Source of the DNA: Bubalus kerabau
Taxonomy: Eukaryota > Chordata > Mammalia > Artiodactyla > Bovidae
Direction: 5' to 3'
DNA length: 64,000 bases
NCBI RefSeq assembly: GCF_029407905.1
Contig: NW_026577902.1
Location: 806,001 to 870,000 of the forward strand
Numbering within the stretch: position 1 is the stretch's first letter; the number at the start of each line of letters is the position of its first letter. The translations under genes and the position numbers were made by a program. Below the pieces are notes generated by a model. The model saw only the letters and a list, made by a program, of their open reading frames with translations, ran no database searches and had not been told where the DNA came from. Shown piece after piece: positions 24,852 through 35,300 of this stretch.

Positions 24852-25510
24852 ATTTCTTAAACACAGCCAGATGCAGCTCAGTCGCGAGCTTCTGAATGTT
24901 CTGCCGAAGAATCCTGACAATACAAGGAAGAATGAATATGAGAAGCAAAATTAAAGCACCAGCAGCGATGTATCCAAGGATATTAGACAGAATGTTTTTT
25001 CTTGAAATGAAAGTTAGAGAAGGTGTGAAAAAAGTCATTAGCTGCGGTAAAATCCAGTCAAGAGTGTTTCAGGGTCTGTATTTGATTATGAAGTTTCCCT
25101 AAGTCCAGGCCAATGTCAGAGCTGTTCCAAACACCTGAGATATGATTTTTGATTTTTTTCCATTCATAATCTGTCTCATTTACCTTTAAAGATGTCACGC
25201 ATATCCACCGGTAATCAGCGTGGCAAGACAAAGCCATTTTCACTTTTAAAGCCTGTAAATCAGTCCCAATATGCATTATTGCCTCTTCTAAGGCGTCTAC
25301 TCTCATCTCTAATTTCCTATCTATAGCTTCCTGTGTTGTTAGAGTTAGTGAAACATTTTTAGACATGGTATCAACATATTGGGCAGTATGCACTTGTTGA
25401 GTCAATGATATTGCTGCCACAGTAACAGAAGTAATTGCGGTTATTAAAGCTGATATTCCTAAAATAAGTAAGCCCACAAATCGTCACAATCGCATTAAAT
25501 CCTGAAGTTG
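24852..25510 (-). pseudogene. ERV-2 env TM subunit remnant
   Basis: Two blocks of a betaretroviral TM subunit: 25058-25477, with the fusion-peptide-like ILGISALITAITS, heptad region and SCHADYRWIC; and 24850-25038, with the membrane span ALILLLIFILPCIV and cytoplasmic tail. A TGA and a frameshift between them (about 25038-25075) break the frame. It is closely similar to the ERV-1 copy. Confidence 0.85.
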
Positions 25511-25636
25511 TTGTAATACAGCAAGACTATAGTTATATCAATAAGTGGTTACATTATAAGATAAGGTGGACGTTGTAACACTACAAAGGAGCAAACATTA
25601 TATTGAGGGTTTAAACAAGATGAGAGCATACATTAT

Positions 25637-25957
25637 TCACAGGTCACTACATTGGGTCCACCAGTTTAAAGTCACATGTACATTAAGTTTTCCAGAATCG
25701 TTGGTAAAGAGAAAAACATAAGGAGAGGGTAGACAAGCCAAATCAGAATAAGTAGAATTATTTTCTGGTTGGAGTTCGCGCTGCAGCAGCCCCGTCGGTC
25801 TCGCAGGGATCTCGATGTTTATCTTGCCTCCCCTTCTGGCGGGCTCCTCTTTTGTGATCGAAGCAATGGGTGAACTGGATGTCTGGGGGTCTGCAACATG
25901 GTGAATCAGCCTGTCTAAATTGGAGAATCTGCATCCTGTGGAAAAATATAAGCACAT
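25637..25957 (-). pseudogene. ERV-2 env leader/surface-subunit start fragment
   Basis: A 106-codon frame in viral sense between integrase and TM. It has a basic, glutamate-rich early part and ends with a PYVFLF-containing stretch followed by a tryptophan pair, as at the start of betaretroviral surface subunits. Most of the surface subunit is missing before TM begins near 25500. The assignment rests on position and weak motif similarity. Confidence 0.55.
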
Positions 25958-25981
25958 CCTCGACCGATAGTTAATAATGGG

Positions 25982-26746
25982 TCAGGACCCTTCCATTGTC
26001 CTGAGAGGGCCTTCCATTTGACTAATGGTTTTGCATTTAATTGCTCCAGGCACCAATGACGAAGCATTGCAATAGTTCTGGCTGAAATCAGTATTTAAAA
26101 TATTTATTACGAAAAGAGCATGTTGCAAGATTTGATGGGGAGAACTATACTTAAACTCCCCTTCTTTTAGTTTTTGAATTTGGATTTTTAATGTTTGATG
26201 CGTTTTTTCAACAATGGCTTGTCCCTGTGGATAATAAGGGATGCCTGTATTATGTTTAATTTGAAACTTTATACAAAATTTCTGAAAAGACTTAGAAGTG
26301 TAAGCAGGAGCATTGTCAGTTTTCAGAGCTTTTGGCAGGCCCAAATATGAAAAACAAGTAAAGAGATGTTGTATCACATCTTTACCTGCCTCTCTGGTAC
26401 GAGCAGTTGCAATAATAACGTGAGAAAAGGTATCTACAGTTACATGAACAAAGGACAGTTTTCCAAATGAAGAAACATGAGTTACATCTGTCTGCCAGAG
26501 TACGTTAGGTTTGAGACCATGAGGATTAACTCCCATAGGTAGATTATTATAAACAGTGGGGCAGTGTAAGCAAGAACGCACAATCTCTCGAGCAGTCTCT
26601 CTGGGAATTTGGAATTGATGTCTTAAAGCAGTAGCGTATTGATGATGAAGTGAGTGAGAGGCTCTGGCCTCCTCAATCACAGTAGCCACTGTATTTCTGG
26701 TTAACAAGTCAGCCAAATCATTAAAGGCATTTAAAGGGCCAGGCAA
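25982..26746 (-). pseudogene. ERV-2 integrase domain (pol fragment, open)
   Basis: Uninterrupted 254-residue frame covering integrase, the enzyme that joins viral DNA to the host genome. The N-terminal zinc finger is visible (HSLHH at 31-35, SCLHC at 58-62). The catalytic core has Asp87 (LWQTDVTH), Asp144 (KTDNAPAY) and Glu180 (AIVEKTHQ), with the standard 35-residue spacing between the last two. The C-terminal DNA-binding part is short and the upstream pol is missing, so it is a fragment of a larger polyprotein and has no start of its own. Neighbours are RNase H upstream and env downstream. Confidence 0.88.
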
Positions 26747-26794
26747 TCTGGAATGAGCCCGAATGTGTCCAATAAAAAATATTTTATTTCTTTT

Positions 26795-27202
26795 TTAAAT
26801 TTGTTGTTGTAATTTAGTTAACAAATGAAATATGGTAGTTTTATTTTTAGGCAAAACCGCAGTTTCAATGTGTGGAATCAGCCTGACCACATATTGAGAA
26901 TCAGAGTAAAGATTAAATTCCTCATCTGCAAACATAGCAAAAGCCTCTATGACTGTTGTTATTTTAGCTTTTTTAGCTGAAATTTTTTGTGTTTTTAAAA
27001 CTTTTTGGTGATTTTTAGTAACTATGGAGGCTTTACCATTTGCTGACCTGTCAGTAAAGGCTATCTGAGCATTTGGAATAGGAGACTGTTTACATCTGAC
27101 AGGAAAAATAACTGGATGTCTGGATATAAAATTCAGCAAAACATGTGAAGGAAAATGATGCAAAAATTTTGACCAAAATAGTTTCTTATAGTAATCTGCC
27201 AA
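26795..27202 (-). pseudogene. ERV-2 RNase H domain (pol fragment)
   Basis: A 135-codon frame with the RNase H signature: first Asp in IAFTDRSANGKAS, a central glutamate region (TTVIEAFAMF) and LYSDSQYVV. A stop or frameshift of about 50 bp separates it from integrase. The Arg in TDRSANG replaces the usual Gly. Confidence 0.8.
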
Positions 27203-27522
27203 TTTTCAAACATTAGAAGCACATCAAGTTGTTTTTTATTATATGGAATTACAATTTCTGATGGCTCTTTACCAAATAATTCAATGTTCCGCTTTTTTCT
27301 TTTAATATCAAAGTAGCTATTAATCCTAGATAAGAAGCCACTACTTTTTTAGTTTGAGCGGGAAGATGGACCCACTCTAGGGAGCCGTTTTGCCATAAAA
27401 CCAATTTTTTGCCTGGCTTCCCCAATTACACCTATGGGGGTTTTATGGCAAAGGAATTGTCAAGCAGTTGTCAATTTAATTTTTTAATTTTTAAAATTTA
27501 CATTTTAACAACATGAATTTAA
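27203..27522 (-). other. ERV-2 RT/RNase H connection remnant
   Basis: Degraded pol sequence with no usable frame, leading into the AT-rich filler. Readable only as a continuation of the RNase H side. Confidence 0.5.
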
Positions 27523-28108
27523 AGATATGTTAATTTAGGTCTAATGTTTAGTTTAGGTCTTTGTATAAATTTAAAAAATAAATGTATAACCTCCTTATCT
27601 CATTTTAGTATACAGATATACCTAAATGTAAAATGTATTTATATAGTTTATACTTGTTACCATATAATATATATAAATCGATATACTTGAATTAATCTTT
27701 ATAATTAATATATTAATATATATATTACAGCAATACAATACGTACACAGCTAATACCAACCAACACAAACCAATGTACTGCAATAATACATGTCACACAT
27801 ATATAATTATACGGTATATAGAACATATATCATCACAGCACATCAATCTATACCAATTAATATCAGCCACTCACACATTATATTACTGCAATACATATTT
27901 AATTATACAGTATATATATAATATGCATATATGGCATACATATTTATATACAAATTAATCAAGTATAGATCTATAAATAGAATTAGGTATACCTTTATTA
28001 TATTTTATTTATACCCATACCTAACTAGGCAAACTGTAATTATGTAAATATATTTATATTATGTATTTATAACAACATATAAAGTATTGTTAATTGTACC
28101 GCCTGTTG
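27523..28108. repeat. AT-rich filler shared by both proviruses (copy in ERV-2)
   Basis: AT-rich block matching 11083-11690 in ERV-1, from GATATGTTAATTTAGGTCTA to the TAAAGTATTGTTAA segment. It replaces the reverse transcriptase region. Not coding. Confidence 0.8.
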
Positions 28109-29040
28109 ACAACTAAGAAATTGAGAAAACCCTTCTCTGAGTATCTCCTATTTGAGACAGCACGTCCCTCCCCCATAGGGTAAAGGGGAGCATAGGAACT
28201 ACATAGGGTTGGAAAGTTTCACAGGTATCCTCAAACTTCCAATCTAACATTTTTGAACTTTTAACTACTGTGGGGGCTTGAGGGCAAATGAAACAAAATT
28301 TGACTCTTGAAATCTATCAGGGCAACTTGCCAATCATCACTATTTTGTAAAAGACTTGCAGTTGATCCTTATTGAGTGAAATTATTATATTTGTTACTTT
28401 TTTTCTAAAAAGTTTTACACTTCTTTTTTCTTCCTTTTATAATTAATTGTGTCACCAGGCTGGGAAAAGATAAAACTATTTTTCTTGGGGTCACTGATAG
28501 ATGGAACCAATGGGCCTTTTTGTCACAAGCGCCTTGTAGGTGTATGTTTTGTGGCAAGAATAATTTAATCTCATCTTTTGGTAATATTAATCCTAATTAA
28601 CTGATCATTTAAAGTCTCATCTACTTTAACAAGAGCTGACTGTCTCATTTAGTCAACTTTCTCTTAGAACTGGAATTAGGATTGCTTTTTAAGTAATCAA
28701 AGGCTTTAAATCTGCAGTAGTCAGTTTTAAATGTGGGCGTATCCAATTAATGTCCCCTAATAATTTTTGGAAATCATTTAAAGTTAGTAAACAATCTTCA
28801 AATGGGCATTATCAATTTTTAAAACTTTTGGCACCTAAATATGAGAAGCAAGTAAAGAGGTGTTACACAACATCTTTATAAGCTTCTCCAATTATCATTT
28901 TGTAAACTAAATCTGGTCTATAGCTTTTTATATGACAAGTAACCATCTAATCTTTGCTTGAATACTTCCAGCAACGGGGAACTCACTACTCTTCAAGGCT
29001 TTAAACGCTCTCTCACCTTTTTCTCTATAGCATTCCCACT
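28109..29040 (-). other. ERV-2 scrambled pol-like pieces
   Basis: About 930 bp present in ERV-2 but not in ERV-1. No open frame. A stretch at about 28815-28895 repeats, with divergence, the integrase segment at 26314-26395 (same order of words such as AAATATGA and AAGTAAAGAG). This suggests a second, older piece of pol from a related element. Confidence 0.5.
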
Positions 29041-29406
29041 CTGCTTTTTCTAATCCCACCAACTCATTTTCAGTAGTATGTGTTGGCCAGGAGCTGGGTC
29101 AGTCTTTCCCAGAAATGTTAAGAGACGTCTGTTCCTGTGTCTAATAGCCCTGAGATTTTACTTTTTTGAATTAAAAGATCTTTTAAAGGCCTTGGAGCTG
29201 TAATTTTCTGCACCCAAAAAGCTAGATCACTAAATCCAAATATTCTGTGGCTCTTAGCTTGAGAAGTCAAGTTTTTTCCTGTCTGATAAGGTAAAAGCAA
29301 AAACTGTGTTATTCTTTGACCTTTATTAATTTGCAGTTTTGGTAGGCTGCGAGATCAAAACTAATTTCTCCAATATAATCAGAATCTACTACACCATGTA
29401 CCACCG

Positions 29407-29440
<34 letters not shown>

Positions 29441-29860
29441 AAGCGAGCTTCGCCCTAGCACAAGTCCTACAATGCCCTCAGGCAGGGGGCCAGCCACTCC
29501 CATTGGAATTGGAGTAACCAGCTAGTCAAGGGTTAATATTGTTGTTAAATCCCCTTACGGTTTTTCTCTTAGCCTGGGTGAGACCCCCCTGAGGGGGTTT
29601 TCTCCAAGGAGCACGCTCTGCATATCGTGCAGGCAGTCTGTTTTAAAAGCTCCACTGTTTAAAAAACTTTTTTTTTTTTTTTTTTTTCTCAGGCTTAGGT
29701 AACACTTTGAGAGGCTTTGGGGGCAAAGTGGGGAACTCTTGAGCCCTGAAAGGCGCAAACGGAGGCGGCGGCGATGGCCTTAAATCAGAAAGTGGTGGAT
29801 AAGTTTTTTGTTTTTTAAAGGTTTGCGCAGAGCGGGAGGGAGCTCGCCAGGGCACCTGGT
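29041..29860 (-). pseudogene. ERV-2 dUTPase/protease remnant
   Basis: Counterpart of ERV-1 11745-12540. The 29118-29300 frame ends LLDTGTDVS and then the same TAA (29118-29120) as in ERV-1. The dUTPase part further upstream is broken by a T run (29407-29436) and frame shifts. The preceding gag/pro linker is visible at 29560-29855. Confidence 0.75.
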
Positions 29861-29865
29861 CACAG

Positions 29866-30175
29866 CGTCTCTTACTGTCTTTCTCTCTCTCTTCCTGCCT
29901 TTCTCACTTTTTTTTCACCCTTCTTTTTTCGCTACCCTTCTTTCCTTCGTTTCTTTCTCTTTATCCTCTTCTCTTCCTTAATTTTTTTTTTCTTTTTATC
30001 TTTTTCTGTTATCTCTTTTTTTTTAACTTCTTTTCTCTATCTTGATGCGTTCCCTGATTCCTTCCTTCTCCGTTCCTCTCTTTTTCAGTCTTTAGCTCTT
30101 TCTCTATCTTTACATCTTTCTCTACTTTTTTTCCTTTTTTACTTTTTTTTTGTTGTTGTTTTTATTTTTGCTTGG
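29866..30175. repeat. CT-rich low-complexity spacer
   Basis: About 310 bp of pyrimidine-rich simple sequence (CTTT, TTTC, T runs) between two copies of the gag/pro linker. It is absent from ERV-1. No coding content. Confidence 0.8.
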
Positions 30176-30600
30176 GTGAGGCCCCCCCCCCAGGGGTTTT
30201 TCTGCAATGAGCAGGCTCTGTATATTGTGTATTCTTTAAAAGCTCCTTTGTTTAAAAGAATTTTTTTTTTTTAAATCTTTTTTAGCCTTAGGCAATGCTC
30301 TGGGAGGCTTGGATGTAAACTGGGGAATTCCTAGGCCCTGGGAGGTGCAAGCGGAGGTGGGGTAGCTGCCTTAAATCAGAAATTGTTGGATAAATTTTTA
30401 AAGGTTTGTGTAGAGGGGGAGGGGGCTCGCCAGGGCGCCCGGCCGCAGCGTCCTGTAAGTCCTCTCCTTCCTCGGGAGGTAGAGCACAGTCTCCCTCCTT
30501 TCTTTTGTCAAGGGCAGAAAATATGATCTGCGCAGAAGGTGGAGACCCACTACCATCCACCGCTATAGCTTCTCCCATAGGCTATCCCACAGCCTCATGA
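30176..30600 (-). repeat. Second copy of the gag/pro linker in ERV-2
   Basis: Repeats, with divergence, 29570-29865: the same series of words (GGGTGAG, AAAAGCTCC, TTAGGCAA, GGTTTG.G.AGAGGGGGAGGG). It corresponds to ERV-1 12260-12640. An internal duplication of the provirus, split by the CT-rich spacer. Confidence 0.7.
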
Positions 30601-30760
30601 GGAGGGTCCAGAACATTTTTAATCATATTTATAGGATAAGTTTTTAGTTGTTTTTTACCTTCACCGAAGTATCTAAATTAACAGTAGCCTCTTTATCAGT
30701 TTGAAGATTACTTGTATAAAGAGTTGCCATTGTTAGTTTCAGTGTTACCCATGTCAGAAA
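30601..30760 (-). pseudogene. ERV-2 gag start stub
   Basis: The gag ATG is recognisable (complement of CAT near 30750, MGNTE start shared with ERV-1), but almost all of the matrix coding region is missing or decayed within 150 bp. Confidence 0.6.
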
Positions 30761-30939
30761 ATTAAGTATAATAGAAGATAAAGCTTTTAGCTTTTAAAAG
30801 ATCAGGCTTTTCTTTGGCCTTTTAACTTCAGAAACCGTTTTCTCTAAGTCTTCAACACTTTCAACACTTCCCACTCCTCAGCCCTGTCTATCCTACAGGG
30901 GGGTCCGCGGCACCCTTGAGTGGGGTCCTAGCCATCCCG

Positions 30940-31095
30940 AACATTGGAAGGACAATAGGGCTGGTGACCCAGATTGTCCCGGGGGGGAAACAGAAGGCTG
31001 ATGACCCAAACTGCTCCGTGGGGGAACAAGAGAGCTGATGACCCAGTTGTTCCGAGAACGGGGAGCAAATAGAGCTGATGACCCTAATTGCAGGG
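30940..31095 (-). repeat. ERV-2 leader tandem repeats, about 45 bp
   Basis: Three to four diverged copies of a roughly 45-bp unit carrying GCTGATGACCC and a G run (near 30970, 30998, 31036 and 31074 on the plus strand). They lie in the untranslated leader, where retroviral packaging signals are found. A candidate splice donor AAGGTAAGC in sense lies just beside them (about 31099-31107). Confidence 0.65.
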
Positions 31096-31110
31096 AGCTT
31101 ACCTTCGAAA

Positions 31111-31128
31111 ATCCTGTCTCGGGCGCCA
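31111..31128 (-). promoter_or_regulatory. ERV-2 primer-binding site, tRNA-Lys type
   Basis: Sense TGGCGCCCGAGACAGGAT, 2 nt inside the 5' LTR edge and the same as ERV-1 apart from the last two bases. The first ten bases fit tRNA-Lys(3). Confidence 0.82.
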
Positions 31129-31130
31129 CC

Positions 31131-32376
31131 TGCCGGGGACCAGCCCCGGCTGATCCAGGGTATTCGAAGGAGAGACGGCTAGGCGAGGGTCAGGGAATAA
31201 CTGCTTAATTACACTTTAATTAAGGATACAAAGAGTAATAGAATAAGGATAGCTCAGTGAGGAAATTCAGTGGAGAAAAGAAGCTGAGTGGCTTGGTTTA
31301 CGCGGAAAATCAATATAACCCGTGACACCAGGTTAGCTCTGACCACGGAGGCCGCAGGCGCCCTCTCGAATAGCGGAAGGTGCCCCACCTTAGACACCTT
31401 CTCGAGTGGGTCTTAGAAGCCCAGGCAAATAAATGGTCGCAGAGGACATCCGCGCTCCAGATGGACGCTCAGCTGGAATTTGGGAGAGAGAGTGACATGG
31501 GGAGACCAAGTTTCAGTGAACAAGGCCCGCACTTTATTTTCCAAAGTAGTTTTTATACCTTAAGGTATGCATAGAGGATAATGGGGGAAGGGGTAGAGTC
31601 ATGCAGCAAGCCAGGCTTTCTTCCTGCAAACTTATCATATGCAAAAGTTCAGGTGATTGACATCATCTTCTGGCCCGGAGGCCTGTTAACATTTTAAGAA
31701 ACTTATCTTTCTCTAAAGGTGATTATTCCAAAGTCAGGCGCCAGCCTTCCAAAAAGCATTGGACAAAGCGGCATTTTACATTTCTATACACCCATTATAT
31801 CAATCAATACACTGCCAAAGACACAGTAGGTAAGGAGTATGGAGACTTAGCAGCAAACATTGGCCCAACAAGTGAAAAACCCTTCACCAATACATTTTCT
31901 AATCAATCTTTTAACTACTCAAAGGAATCTGTGTTTAGGCAGTTTAGAACATCTCCTGCCTCTCACAGTTGGGAGGCTCTGAACAATCACATGTGGCCAG
32001 AAAAACCTATTCAGGCAGGCTAGAGGATTTCCAAAGGAGTTTGTAGGTTAAACACTGTCACATCCAAGAATTATTAACTGGAGCTGTAAGCTAACTCTTT
32101 TTTCAGAGAGAGGTAGTGGGAGACAGCCCCCCGTAAAGTCAGAGGTGTAGGTGAAAGCACAAAGCAGAAAGTAGGCAGACTCTGGTTTTGGGGGTAGATG
32201 CTCGAGAATTTCCAGGGGGACTCCTGAGGCTCGATCCCGCCTTTGCGTATGCCGAGCCTCCTTCCTCATGACCTTTGTCATGGGTGGAGTGCCTCACGCT
32301 GGCTCTCAGCAGTGATAGAATTCCAGTTGAGCTATTCCAGATCCTCACTCAATATGCAATATGCCGGCTCCCAGCA
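31131..32376 (-). repeat. ERV-2 5' LTR
   Basis: 1246 bp, TG...CA. Sense TATAAAA (complement of 31551-31557) and AATAAA (complement of 31533-31538) are intact, so the promoter may work. Equal to the 3' LTR as far as I can read. Confidence 0.95.
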
Positions 32377-35300
32377 CTCTGCGACCCGAGTCAGATATGG
32401 AGAGGACCCCTGAGGTTCCTGCCTCCATTCGAGATGAGGCCCTCTTCGATTGCACCAAACCCAGTTGAGTAACGAAAGGCCCCTCCCAAATCCACAGTGT
32501 CCCTGACTTCTCAGAGGCACCCTGAGAAGTTGCCTGAGGTCACCGACACAAGTCGAGGGAACCCAGGGTTCCCTGCCGCAACCCGAGAAAGACCTCGAGA
32601 GTCCTTCTTCAATGCGTCTTGAGGCCCGATTCGCCTACTATGACTCGAGAGCAATCACGCACTCCCCTTCACCACACGCACGGAGACCTGACGTCCCTAG
32701 CACCACACGAGAGGCTCTCTGAGCTCCCCGTCGTACCTCGTGAGAAATCTGATACTGGCGCCGCAGCTGGAGAAAACCCACGAGACGCCCCTGTCATCGC
32801 GAGATGAGGGCCTTTTTTCCTGCATGGCCAGGAAAACAATCCCGAGTCATCTCTCCAAACTCCACAGGAGGCTTCACTCCCTTTACGCCACGCAGTGGGC
32901 TCCAAGAGATACCCGTCGCGACTCGACAGGAGAGCGGAGTCCTTTTTTGCCCCTCAAGACGAGGCTGACTCTCCGGGTGAGTCGAGAATGCAACCCTGAG
33001 ATCCCTGTCGGCCCAGTAGTGGAACACTAGGTCCTGGACACAAGCGTAGATGAGGTCTATTTTGCCCTGCAGTGACTGGAGAGCAATCCCCAGTTCTAAC
33101 TTGCAACTCGAATGGAATACTGGATTTTCCTGGCGCCACACAAGAGGCTCCCTGAAATCCCTGTGGTACTTCATGAGACACCCCACACTGGCGCCGCAGC
33201 TCGAGAAAACCCACGAGACGCCACCGTCATCTCGAGATGAGGGCCTTCTTTTCCTGCATGGCCTGGAGTCCAATCCCAAGTCCTCTCTCCAAACTCCACA
33301 GGAGGCTTGACTCCCTTTAGTACACACAGTGGGCTCCAAGAGATACCCATCGCGACTCGAGACGAGAGCGGAATTCTTTGCTTACCCTCGAGGTGAGAAC
33401 TGACTCCCCGGATGAGTCTGGAATGCAAACCCGAGATCCCTGTCGACCCTGGAGAGCAACATTAGATCCTGGACACAAGCCTAGATTAGGTCTCTTTTGC
33501 CCTGCAGTGACTCTAGCGCAATCCCCAGCTCCCCCTCGCAACCCGAATGGAAGATTGGATTTCAAGGCCAACAAGAGGAAGCCTAAATTCCCAGTCATAA
33601 CTCGAGAATCCCGCCGCAACTCGAGCAAAACCACGTGGTTCTCCCGTCATCGCAAGATGAGGCCCTTGCCCGCTACAGCGTTTCAAAAGATGTCCCAGGT
33701 TCCGTCTTGAAATGCGAAACGGTACTTGGCACCCTTGATGCGACCCCAAAAGTCCCCCAACACGCCGGTCTCACTCAAGGGGAACACCGAGGTTCCCGGC
33801 ACCACTTCATTTAAGCCCCTTCTCCCCTCCTGATCGTGACCGGTGGGTTGATTCCCCTGCTTTGTCTGCAAGGGGGCCCGACCTTCCCTGCACAACTCAG
33901 GATGAGGCCGGTCTCATGGGGAAATTCGATACGTAGCTTTGTGGGTGGTGCCACTTGCTGAAAGACTCCAATTTCCCAGTCCGCTCTTGATAAGAATCCG
34001 ATGCTCGGACACCTCTTGGAAGGCAGCCTTGAGTATGAAGGTACAACACGAAGGGGCACTATCACACCTGTGCATCATCCGGAAAAAAGGGCAGGTTACA
34101 TACACAGCTCGACAAGTGGCCTGTCACCTCGAGAACAACTCGAGAGGCAAGAGGAGTCCCATCCTCCAGAAAAGACGAGGCCTGACTCTCCTGTACCAAC
34201 ATGCAGGGACCTTGCGATCTGAGTCAGAAATGGAGAGGAACACTGAGGTTCCTGCTTCAACTCGAGATGAGTCCCTCTTACATTCCACCAAATGCAGAGG
34301 AGTCTCGAGAGGCCCCTCCAAACTGCACAGTATCCCTGACTTCTCAGAGGCACTCTGAGAAGCTCCCTGAGGTCGCAGGCACAAGTCAAGGGAACCCTGG
34401 GTTTTATGCAGTGAGCCGAGAAAGACCTCGAGAGTCCTTCTTCAACCCGTCTTGAGGCCCCATTACCCTACCATGACTCGAGAGCAATGACGAACTCCCC
34501 CTAGCCATCTCATGGGGACCTGACTTCCCTGGCGCCACACGAGAGGCTCCCTGAGCTCCCTCTCGTACCTCGTCAGAAACCTGGCACTAGCGCGGCAGTC
34601 TAGAAAACCCACAAGAGGCCGCCGTCATCGCGAGATGAGGGCCTTCTTTTCCTGCATGGCCTGGAGAGGAATCCCGAGTCCTCTATCCAAACAGCACAGG
34701 AGGCTTGACTCCCTTTAGGGCACACAGTGGGCTCCAAGAGATACCCATGGCGACTCAAAAGGACAGCAGAGTTCTTTGCTTCCCCTTGAGACGAGGCCTG
34801 ATTCCCCGGGTGAGTCTGGTATGCAAGCCCGAGATCCCTGTCGCCCCTAGGGATGAACATTAAGTCCTGGACACAAGCCTAGATGAGGTCTATTTTGCCC
34901 TGCAGTGACTCGAGGGCAATCCCCAGCTCTCCCTTGAAACTCGAATGGAAGATAGGACTTCCCTGGGCCAACACATGAGGAAGACTGTATTCCGCGTCGA
35001 AACTCGAGAATCCCGCCACAACTCGAGAAACGCTACGTGGTTCCCCCGTCATCGCAAGATGAGGCCCTTGCCCCCTACAGCGTCTCAAGAGAAGTCCCAC
35101 GTTCCGTCTTGAAGTGCGAAACGGTATCGGCACCCTTGATGCAACCTCAAAAGTTCCTCGACACACTGGTCTGACTCGAGGAGAACACCGAGGTTCCCGG
35201 CACCACTACATCTGGGCCCCTTCTCCCCTCCTGATCGCGACAGGAGGGTCGATTCCCCTGTTTTGTCTTGAAGGGGTTCCCGCCTTTCCCGGTGCATCTC

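Larger units (their letters stand above)
23592..32376 (-). mobile_element. ERV-2: betaretrovirus-like provirus, young but internally defective
   Basis: Minus-strand provirus of 8785 bp with two 1246-bp LTRs that look identical when read side by side, TG...CA ends, and perfect 6-bp duplications CTCTGC (23586-23591 and 32377-32382). Internal order in sense: primer-binding site, leader repeats, gag start stub, duplicated gag/pro block with a CT-rich spacer, dUTPase/protease remnant, scrambled pol pieces, AT-rich filler, RNase H, integrase, env leader and TM, polypurine tract. Capsid and reverse transcriptase are missing. The element cannot encode a full set of proteins, so it must have used another provirus's enzymes. 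Confidence 0.94.

Noticed and set aside
27773..27958. 61-codon frame in the AT-rich filler
   Set aside because: Tyr/Ile/His/Thr-rich product of simple AT-rich DNA, with no counterpart frame kept in ERV-1.
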